Shown piece after piece: positions 1-5,357 of a stretch of 6,702 bases of DNA. How positions within the stretch are numbered: the first letter of the stretch is position 1; each line of letters begins with the position of its first letter. The translations under genes were made by a program, and so were the position numbers. The stretch comes from an uncultured Eggerthellaceae bacterium (GTDB lineage: Bacteria; Actinomycetota; Coriobacteriia; Coriobacteriales; Eggerthellaceae): contig CAJTML010000111.1 of assembly GCA_910577495.1 (NCBI GenBank), forward strand, positions 1 through 6,702, given 5' to 3'. The notes under the pieces were generated by a model. The model saw only the letters and a list, made by a program, of their open reading frames with translations, searched no databases and was not told where the DNA came from.

Positions 1-368
1 CACGCATATCCCATCGCACAGAGCGCGGCGCAGATCGCGGCGAACACCGCAACGCTGTCATGCGGGAGATTGCCAACAAATGCATAGGTGAGTGTGGAAG
101 CTATGCCAATGATTGGTACCGCTATGGCAAGCGGCTTGTCTAATCGTTTGGCGAAAGCGGGCGCAGCTGCAATAAGAAATGCACCTGATGCTAGGCCAAA
201 CGACCAGAAGAAGCGGGCATTGAGGCCGAACGCCGCTAGGTAGTCATTATTGTTCGCCAGCCCTGCGCAATGTCCGAGCATATCTGGCCATACGTCAAGA
301 CAAACTAACCCTATAGTGAGGGATGCGCAAAACAGAATCTCTATGGTGTTACTGCGGGGTGTTCTCAT
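1..368 (-). CDS. N-terminal part of a multi-span membrane protein, possibly a membrane-linked LuxR-type regulator (partial)
   Basis: An open minus-strand frame runs from an ATG at 368 to the left edge without a stop, giving about 122 residues; the 3' part lies outside the window. Hydrophobic segments fall near residues 9-26, 53-73, 79-98 and 104-122, separated by short polar loops (for example AKRLDKP around 73-79), so this is an integral membrane protein. The layout, with a short basic N-terminus, an Arg-Phe-Phe-Trp segment opening the second span and a following basic loop, resembles the N-terminal membrane half of coriobacterial proteins that end in a LuxR-type helix-turn-helix. That domain would lie beyond the edge, so the family call is a guess; a transporter is equally allowed. 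In-frame alternative starts are ATG at 377 and GTG at 398. None has a Shine-Dalgarno sequence. I chose 368 because a candidate promoter at 376-405 would start transcription next to it. The gene is divergent from the one starting at 422. Confidence 0.75.
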   Translation of the reverse strand, partial: MRTPRSNTIEILFCASLTIGLVCLDVWPDMLGHCAGLANNNDYLAAFGLNARFFWSFGLASGAFLIAAAPAFAKRLDKPLAIAVPIIGIASTLTYAFVGNLPHDSVAVFAAICAALCAMGYA

Positions 369-371
369 ACC

Positions 372-380
372 TGTCATAAT
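372..380 (+). promoter_or_regulatory. Candidate extended -10 element for the 422-2398 gene
   Basis: TGTCATAAT at 372-380 fits the extended -10 form TGnTATAAT with one mismatch. No good -35 hexamer lies at the usual distance upstream (around 352-357), which an extended -10 can tolerate. Transcription would begin near 387, leaving a leader of about 35 nt that includes the Shine-Dalgarno sequence at 410-414. The element overlaps the opposing -10 on the other strand. Confidence 0.3.
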
Positions 381-405
381 AGCGTAAGTTATTTTCACGT
401 GACAA
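376..405 (-). promoter_or_regulatory. Candidate promoter for the leftward membrane protein gene
   Basis: Read on the minus strand, TTGTCA (405-400) and TATTAT (381-376) are separated by 18 nt. Each differs from the sigma-70 consensus hexamer by one base. Initiation about 7 nt downstream would fall at about 369, directly before the ATG at 368. This is a pattern match only, with no experimental support. Confidence 0.4.
395..402. promoter_or_regulatory. 8-bp perfect palindrome TCACGTGA between divergent genes, possible operator
   Basis: TCACGTGA is fully self-complementary and sits between the two divergent starts. It overlaps the candidate leftward -35 hexamer (400-405). A protein bound here could affect both genes. 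An 8-bp palindrome can occur by chance, so the operator reading is speculative. Confidence 0.2.
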
Positions 406-421
406 TCGTAAGGATACATCG

Positions 422-2398
422 GTGCAATCGCGCGCATTGAAACAAAGCATCCAATATTTTATTAAGGCTGTCCTTTTAGTAGCGGTCTTGTTTGTTATAG
501 CGAAACTTGCTCCAAGCATGCCTCCGCTCGTGTTGGCGCTGGTGTGGGCAGCACTGAGCGCACTTGTAGCTATTGGTTATACCTATTACGGTACTATCAA
601 AAAGCTGCAGACGCAGCTCACCTTGAAGGCGGACGGCAAACTAGCTCGCCTCAACGAAGGGCGCACTATTCGCCTCATCATCTCGTTTGTGGTTGCTGCT
701 ATTCTCATGGCTGGGTTGATCTTTCAAGCACCTGGTTGGGACACGCCTCGCTGGTTACTTATAGGTGCGGCCGTTCCAATAAACTACCTGGTTGCGCTCG
801 GGGTCGGGCGCGTGCTCTTTCACGAGTTTGAGCCACGCTTCGCCCTGGCAAAAATCACTCAGATCAGTGCGGGTATTACGGGTGTACTGCTCTGCGTAGG
901 CTACGTGATCATGCTTGTCGTAGAGCCCGCGCACACATTCCCGAGCGCCTACGAGGCATTTATGGCCATGCCGCAACCGTTCGCGAACTCCTCGTCCACG
1001 CTGCTTGTTGAAGCGGGGCAGTATGCGGCGCTCGCGCAGGGGATTGTGGCGTATGGAATGGCGAAGGTGGCCGAGGTCTCGTACGGTGGATACCTGATCG
1101 TAAGCCTCGTGATGGTGGCGTCGGCGTACTTTGGCTTCGCCAGCTTGTTGAGCCTGTGCCTCATTAACGATGCCGAGCTCAAATACGTCTTCTATCCGCT
1201 TGAGGTAGCGAAGGCGCAAGCCTTGACTGAGTTGGCCGACGATTCTGATGATGCCAAGGTCGCCAAGCCCGACACGCTTGACGCCGACGAGTCTGCATCC
1301 AACACCACCGTCACCAGCGCCGAAGCAGACGCCGACAAGCCTGCCCCTAAGAAAACCGCGGTACCCGTCAAGCGCTACATTGCGTGCGCGTGTGTGCTGC
1401 CGGTTTTGTTGGCGGGAGCGTATCTGGTGGCCGACGCCGAGGCGGCGCGTGTGGTGGAAACTGAGGAGTATTCCGCGGCCGAGACTTTTGTGCGGGAGCA
1501 GGTGGGTGTTGCCGCGTATGTGCTTGATGGTAAGTATTATGACCAGGCAGCAGTTGAGGAGATCCTTCAACAAGCGGACGTGAAGGCTGAGCAGCTCTCC
1601 GAAGATGCGCAAGCGGTACTCGTGCCGCTTATCAACGAGGCATTTGACCAGCGCATTGCCAATGTTGATGCCTACTTGGACTGGTATTACAGTCTACCAG
1701 CAGATTATGAGCGCCTTGCGCAGTTTTTCACGGGCACCATTGAAGATGGTATGAAGGAGCAGTTAGAAGCGCGCATTAATGAGGGTGTGGACGACACGGC
1801 GCTCACCGATGAGCTCACTAATTACCTTACGCAAGCCCAGCAGCTTCGTGAAGACCTCTTGGCGGAGCTTGAAGCTCATGAGCTAGTAGGGGTGCCTGAT
1901 TGGCTGATCGTGTCAGTGGGCACCCTGGAACCTGACTTTCTGGATGCGCCGCTTGAGCCTACTGAGAAACTCATGGAAGCTGAGAGCCGCCTCGGGCTTT
2001 CGGCGGGTATCGGTGCTATTAGTGGCTTCGCCATCAAAAAAGTCGTCACAAAACCCTTCTTCGGCAAAATCGTCGGCCGTTTAACCTCAGGCCTCACAAC
2101 GCGAGGTCTCGCCGAAGCAGCAGGAACCACGGCAGGAACCGTTTTGTCTCCTGGTGTGGGCACGGCCATCGGTGCAGTTGGCGGTTTGGCAATCGGCACG
2201 TTGTCGGACTATCTCTTCCTAAAGGCCGATGAAGCGCTCAACCGCGAGGCGTACAAAGCTGAAATCGTCGATGCGCTTGAAGCCGGTCGCGCCGAGATGC
2301 TTGCCATCGTCGAAGGCGACACAACAGACCCATCCAACGACGCGTCCTTCGACGCTTCGCCCGACACAAGCACCGCCGAACCCACGACAACCGAATAA
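422..2398 (+). CDS. Seven-span membrane protein with soluble helical region and C-terminal glycine zipper, unknown function
   Basis: This 658-residue protein starts at GTG 422; AAGGA at 410-414 lies 7 nt upstream, which decides the start. I do not recognise the family by name. Hydrophobic spans lie near residues 12-30, 33-56, 82-101, 110-131, 146-167, 221-247 and 317-338. An Asp/Ala/Lys-rich hydrophilic linker (about 265-316) separates spans six and seven. Residues 339-520 are hydrophilic, largely helical and acidic, with a Tyr/Trp-rich patch (YLDWYYSLP at 418-426) and no visible catalytic motif. Residues 523-597 are Gly/Ala-rich and weakly hydrophobic. There, G568, G572, S576, G580, G584, G588 and G592 follow an exact four-residue period, the hallmark of a glycine zipper that packs or oligomerises in membranes. 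The tail (632-658) is Asp/Ser/Thr-rich and probably disordered. There is no cleavable signal peptide. It is divergent from the leftward gene and 170 bp ahead of the surface protein. A structural or channel-like envelope role is possible, but the function is unknown. Confidence 0.9.
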   Translation: MQSRALKQSIQYFIKAVLLVAVLFVIAKLAPSMPPLVLALVWAALSALVAIGYTYYGTIKKLQTQLTLKADGKLARLNEGRTIRLIISFVVAAILMAGLIFQAPGWDTPRWLLIGAAVPINYLVALGVGRVLFHEFEPRFALAKITQISAGITGVLLCVGYVIMLVVEPAHTFPSAYEAFMAMPQPFANSSSTLLVEAGQYAALAQGIVAYGMAKVAEVSYGGYLIVSLVMVASAYFGFASLLSLCLINDAELKYVFYPLEVAKAQALTELADDSDDAKVAKPDTLDADESASNTTVTSAEADADKPAPKKTAVPVKRYIACACVLPVLLAGAYLVADAEAARVVETEEYSAAETFVREQVGVAAYVLDGKYYDQAAVEEILQQADVKAEQLSEDAQAVLVPLINEAFDQRIANVDAYLDWYYSLPADYERLAQFFTGTIEDGMKEQLEARINEGVDDTALTDELTNYLTQAQQLREDLLAELEAHELVGVPDWLIVSVGTLEPDFLDAPLEPTEKLMEAESRLGLSAGIGAISGFAIKKVVTKPFFGKIVGRLTSGLTTRGLAEAAGTTAGTVLSPGVGTAIGAVGGLAIGTLSDYLFLKADEALNREAYKAEIVDALEAGRAEMLAIVEGDTTDPSNDASFDASPDTSTAEPTTTE

Positions 2399-2497
2399 CT
2401 TATCTTTCGGGTAACACTTGCCCAACGCTGGCTTTCCGTTTGTGCCAAACCGAACCCCGGCTCATTTGTGCGTGCTAACCTCCAAGACAGAAACATA

Positions 2498-2514
2498 TGT
2501 GCGATATCAGCACA
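2498..2514. repeat. Inverted repeat TGTGC-N7-GCACA, possible operator or leader hairpin
   Basis: Five-base arms TGTGC (2498-2502) and GCACA (2510-2514) flank a seven-base spacer containing the palindrome GATATC (2503-2508). It lies 54 bp before the start codon of the surface protein gene, a position suited to a regulator site or a small RNA hairpin. No known operator is recognised. Confidence 0.25.
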
Positions 2515-2555
2515 CGAAAGCACCTCACACCCGAGTTGCTTATTCTGGCGAATGT

Positions 2556-2562
2556 GGAGGGG
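2556..2562 (+). promoter_or_regulatory. Strong Shine-Dalgarno sequence fixing the surface protein start
   Basis: GGAGGGG lies 6 nt before the ATG at 2569. The frame is open further upstream to an ATG at 2497, but that codon has no ribosome binding site and would add 24 residues ahead of a normal signal peptide. This site therefore sets the start at 2569. Confidence 0.8.
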
Positions 2563-2568
2563 ATACCC

Positions 2569-4824
2569 ATGAAAGCGAATCAGCAGAACACCACATCAAA
2601 GATGGCGAAGCCAAGCATTGCGTCAATCATTTGTGCAACACTTTTCGCAATACTCTTGGCATTGTTTGTTGCCCCGCAAATGGCACAAGCGCAAAGCATT
2701 TTTGCCAGCGGAACTGGCACGTCCGAAGACCCCTATATCATCACTACGGTTGATCAGTTCAAGGCATTCCGTGATGCGGTAAATCGTGGCAATGCGTACG
2801 CAGGTGAGACCATTGCCCTTGACGCTGACCTTAATCTTTCCGGGCAAGAGTGGACGCCAATTGGCGCCGGCACGCGTCGAACTACATCTTACACGGCCAC
2901 CACTACGCCCTTTAAAGGCGTCTTCAATGGAAAAGGCCACACGATCAGCGGTTTGACAATCACGAAGACCTCTGGCGAAGATTATGCCATCGGGCTTTTC
3001 GGCATAGTGGATGGCGGCGTGATTGAAAACTTCGCTCTCAAAGACGTCAACATCAATGTGGACGCAAGTGGTATGGCTGGTGCGGCGGTGGGCTTCATGC
3101 TCAACGGCGCAGGTGCATCAAACATCCAGGTCAGCGGCACGGTGAGTGCGGGTGGCGGCGTCGGCGGCATCTGCGGCAAGATGATCGAGAGCGGCACGAT
3201 TGCTGGCTGCACCAACAACGCAACAGTACGCGGAACAAGTGCTAAGGGCAATGTCGGCGGCATCGTTGGCGCGGCATACTACACGCGCCTTAACGCGGAA
3301 ATGCACCTTACCCAATGCACTAATAATGGCGAAATCACTGGTCATGAAGCCGTCGGCGGCATTGTTGGCCTGAGCGCTGCAACCGTGAGCAACTGCACGA
3401 ACACCGCGCCGATTACCGGTGCAACCTACAGCATCGGTGGCATCGTGGGCGAGCAGCGCAACTATGGCATCATAAGCGCCTGCAGCAACAGCGCCGCAGT
3501 CACCAACACCTCATCAACAGGGTATGGCACGGGCGGCATCGTCGGCTGGATCCGCTACAACGGCGCCAAGACTGCCTATGCTTCCTGCTGCAGCATTTCG
3601 GTGCTCAACAACGCCAACTCTGGCGCCATCAAAGGTGGCACGGGCGCCGGCGGCATCGTTGGTGTGGTCTACGACGCAGCAACTATAACGGGAAACGAAA
3701 ACACCGCACCGAGCATTTCTGATGCGAACTTCGCCGCGGGCATTGCGGGCGACCTCCAAAAGGTCGACGTCGTCAGCCTGCCTGCTGTCATCAAGCTCGG
3801 CATCACGGTAGAAAACAACGTCTCAACCACGCCCATGGACTCAATCGCAGGCGCCGACAAAGACCAGTTCGCCTACAACAACGATCCGCTTGACTTCATT
3901 GTCCAAAACAACGGAACCGCTTGGGTGGCGCAGGTTGGCACAGACCGCTTCGCCACGTTGACCGGCGCATTTGACCACGTCAACCAAACGACGTCCACCC
4001 AAACCACGCCCGTAATGGTGCAGCTCATTGCTGACGGCACCGAGCAGCCCACAGCAACGCTCAACACTTCTGCAAACGTTGAGCTTGACCTGGCGGGACA
4101 CAACATTGACTTCGCAAAAATCCCTGCATTTGATCTGCAGGCTGGCACGCTGACTATTGTTGGCGAAGGCCGCGTGCTCTCTGATACCGATGAGCTTGCC
4201 AGTCTTGTCACCTTCAAAGATGGCGAAGGCACCACAACAGATGACCACGCAACCCCGGCAAAGCTGGAGTTGAAGGGTGGCACGTACAAGCAGGATGTGG
4301 AACCCTATGTGGCTGAAGGGTACACGCAGGTGATACTGCCAAAGGCAACCGATGAGGCTCGCTTTATGGTGACGAAGGCCACACCTGATGAGGGTGGTGA
4401 TACACCTCCGACACCTGACACACCCGATACGCCGGATAAACCTGACACGCCTGACACCCCAGGTACCACGCCTGACAATCCCGATAAACCAGATACTCCC
4501 GACACGCCGGGCACCACAACGCCGACAACACCCGACAAGCCTAATACCGAACCATCTGACAACCAGACCACGCAAACCCCTGGAACCGATGACGAAACTC
4601 AGGCGGGCACCACGACGGCAGACGATAACGCTTCTGCTGCGGCAGCCGACAAGGCAACCCATAACGCGAAGAACGCCTCGGCTTCCACGACAGCCGCAAA
4701 AGGAAAGATAGTCAAAACGGGTGACTTCGCCATGGCACCTGTTGTAGGTGTACTGGCGCTGGTTGCGCTTGCAAGCATCGTGCTTATCGGTCTGAGCCGC
4801 AAAAAGTCAGCTTCGCGCAAGTAG
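2569..4824 (+). CDS. Secreted GLUG-repeat surface protein with C-terminal KTGD sorting signal (adhesin-like)
   Basis: This 751-residue protein has a Sec signal peptide, with basic residues near 2-14, a hydrophobic core near 17-35 and probable cleavage after AQA at 39-41. Residues 47-56 (GTGTSEDPY context) and NGKGHTISGLTI at 120-131 are the usual entry motifs of GLUG/beta-helix surface domains. Seven GGIVG-like turns follow at 198, 229, 262, 289, 321, 360 and 389. A second beta-rich region (about 445-605) contains VELDLAGHNID and a GGTYKQDVEPYVAEGY motif, also common in actinobacterial surface proteins. A Pro/Asp/Thr stalk (613-662) and an Ala/Thr-rich segment lead to IVKTGD (714-719), a hydrophobic span of about 22 residues and the basic tail RKKSASRK, the plan of a sortase substrate. 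The motif lacks the usual proline. The likely role is binding host or neighbouring-cell surfaces; no enzymatic motif is seen. It could be co-transcribed with the upstream membrane protein gene, and it converges on the 4839-5357 gene. Confidence 0.92.
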   Translation: MKANQQNTTSKMAKPSIASIICATLFAILLALFVAPQMAQAQSIFASGTGTSEDPYIITTVDQFKAFRDAVNRGNAYAGETIALDADLNLSGQEWTPIGAGTRRTTSYTATTTPFKGVFNGKGHTISGLTITKTSGEDYAIGLFGIVDGGVIENFALKDVNINVDASGMAGAAVGFMLNGAGASNIQVSGTVSAGGGVGGICGKMIESGTIAGCTNNATVRGTSAKGNVGGIVGAAYYTRLNAEMHLTQCTNNGEITGHEAVGGIVGLSAATVSNCTNTAPITGATYSIGGIVGEQRNYGIISACSNSAAVTNTSSTGYGTGGIVGWIRYNGAKTAYASCCSISVLNNANSGAIKGGTGAGGIVGVVYDAATITGNENTAPSISDANFAAGIAGDLQKVDVVSLPAVIKLGITVENNVSTTPMDSIAGADKDQFAYNNDPLDFIVQNNGTAWVAQVGTDRFATLTGAFDHVNQTTSTQTTPVMVQLIADGTEQPTATLNTSANVELDLAGHNIDFAKIPAFDLQAGTLTIVGEGRVLSDTDELASLVTFKDGEGTTTDDHATPAKLELKGGTYKQDVEPYVAEGYTQVILPKATDEARFMVTKATPDEGGDTPPTPDTPDTPDKPDTPDTPGTTPDNPDKPDTPDTPGTTTPTTPDKPNTEPSDNQTTQTPGTDDETQAGTTTADDNASAAAADKATHNAKNASASTTAAKGKIVKTGDFAMAPVVGVLALVALASIVLIGLSRKKSASRK
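3160..3753 (+). repeat. Seven degenerate GLUG-type repeats within the surface protein
   Basis: The encoded turns VGGICG, VGGIVG (twice), IGGIVG, TGGIVG, AGGIVG and AAGIAG begin at 3160, 3253, 3352, 3433, 3529, 3646 and 3733, spaced 27-39 codons apart. Most units also carry a Cys-Thr/Ser-Asn motif (CTNN, CTNN, CTNT, CSNS) placed between turns. The pattern is conserved at protein level while the DNA has diverged, pointing to old duplication of beta-helix rungs. The last unit is degenerate and closes the array. Confidence 0.8.
4405..4554 (+). repeat. Pro/Asp/Thr-rich stalk repeats, including two copies of a 16-residue unit
   Basis: About 50 codons encode a low-complexity stretch dominated by PDT, PDK and PGTT. 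The peptide DKPDTPDTPGTT occurs twice, at 4435-4470 and 4483-4518, a period of 48 nt. The copies differ at several synonymous positions, so the duplication is not recent or has been selected for protein sequence. Such stretches usually span the cell wall, holding the head domain away from the membrane. Confidence 0.75.
4714..4821 (+). other. C-terminal sorting signal of the surface protein (KTGD, membrane span, basic tail)
   Basis: The codons from 4714 encode KTGD, then a hydrophobic run from Phe-Ala-Met to Ile-Gly-Leu, then RKKSASRK and the stop. The order is that of a sortase-recognised cell wall sorting signal. The two residues before the Lys are Ile and Val, where a canonical LPxTG signal has Leu and Pro. 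No sortase gene is present in this window. Confidence 0.7.
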
Positions 4825-4838
4825 TTGCATCGTCGCGT

Positions 4839-5357
4839 CTATTTGCACGCATACGAGCGCACGATAAACAGGGGAGTTCCATCTTCGACCCCCTCATAAG
4901 AACAGAACGTCGTCATAACACCGCGCGCCTCTTGTACATACATCTGGCGCGCGATGCACAAAAGGATCTTCCCATCGGACCCCGCGTCAGCTGCTGAATA
5001 CCGTGCCGTCACATAATAGTCGCCCGTTGCTTCAGACTGCGAAACGCCTTCAACGTCCACTTCAAGCTCAAAGAGCGCCCCTTGGTAAACCTCCCATGAT
5101 GAAACCAGCTCATCGTAGCTTGGTAGTGTCAGTGTGTTGCCAAAAACACTAAGCTGCTCGGTTGCGCCTGCCGCCAGCGCGTCAGTTGCCACGCGTTCTT
5201 CGCCATCATTAATACGCTCGAATGTTGGCGCTGTATCAGTTTCGTCAGCGCTCATTGCTTGCGGGTTTGCATCAAGTCCGAACTGCTTATCCAGCGCAAT
5301 CCCGACACCCACCAGTACCGCCAACGCCACGAGCACTATACCAACGCGCTTATGCAT
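4839..5357 (-). CDS. Small single-span membrane or secreted protein, unknown function, coupled to cca
   Basis: This 172-residue protein begins at ATG 5357, which overlaps the end of cca by 8 nt (ATGCATAA contains the cca stop). GAGGG a few bases upstream, inside cca, could serve as its ribosome binding site. The frame is open further upstream within cca, but that stretch is a shadow of the cca sequence. Residues 1-6 are basic and 7-21 strongly hydrophobic: an uncleaved anchor or signal sequence without a lipobox Cys. A low-complexity polar stretch (30-65) leads to a compact region (about 70-172) rich in beta-type and aromatic residues, with YDELVSSWEVYQGALFELEV near 81-100 and cysteines at 134, 152 and 171. 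It is probably exported to the outer face of the membrane. I recognise no family. It is probably co-transcribed with, and translationally coupled to, cca. Confidence 0.8.
   Translation of the reverse strand: MHKRVGIVLVALAVLVGVGIALDKQFGLDANPQAMSADETDTAPTFERINDGEERVATDALAAGATEQLSVFGNTLTLPSYDELVSSWEVYQGALFELEVDVEGVSQSEATGDYYVTARYSAADAGSDGKILLCIARQMYVQEARGVMTTFCSYEGVEDGTPLFIVRSYACK

Larger units (their letters stand above)
2399..2568. promoter_or_regulatory. Intergenic leader ahead of the surface protein gene
   Basis: This 170-bp gap has no convincing intrinsic terminator. A CCGAA/TTCGG pairing (2391-2395 with 2406-2410) and a 6-bp GGGTAA/TTGCCC hairpin (2409-2423) are both weak and lack a following T-run, so read-through from the upstream gene is possible. 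I find no clear -35/-10 pair. The gap holds an inverted repeat at 2498-2514 and the strong ribosome binding site at 2556-2562. Confidence 0.4.

Noticed and set aside
755..1612. Long minus-strand open frame (285 codons) opposite the 658-residue gene
   Set aside because: It has no ribosome binding site, an Arg/His/Gly-rich composition typical of antisense frames, and complete overlap with a well-supported gene.
2409..2423. Hairpin GGGTAA/TTGCCC as an intrinsic terminator for the 658-residue gene
   Set aside because: It has only six base pairs with one wobble, a three-base loop and no T-run afterwards.
2497..2568. Upstream ATG at 2497 as the start of the surface protein
   Set aside because: It has no Shine-Dalgarno sequence and would place 24 polar residues ahead of a standard signal peptide. 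ATG 2569 has GGAGGGG at ideal spacing.
4405..4554. Repeated PDT-coding units as a CRISPR-like or phase-variable array
   Set aside because: The copies are degenerate at DNA level, stay in frame and have no unique spacers. They encode a wall-spanning stalk.
3841..4662. Long minus-strand open frame (273 codons) opposite the surface protein gene
   Set aside because: Arg/Cys/Gly-rich low-complexity translation without recognisable domains. It mirrors the Pro/Asp/Thr stalk on the other strand.
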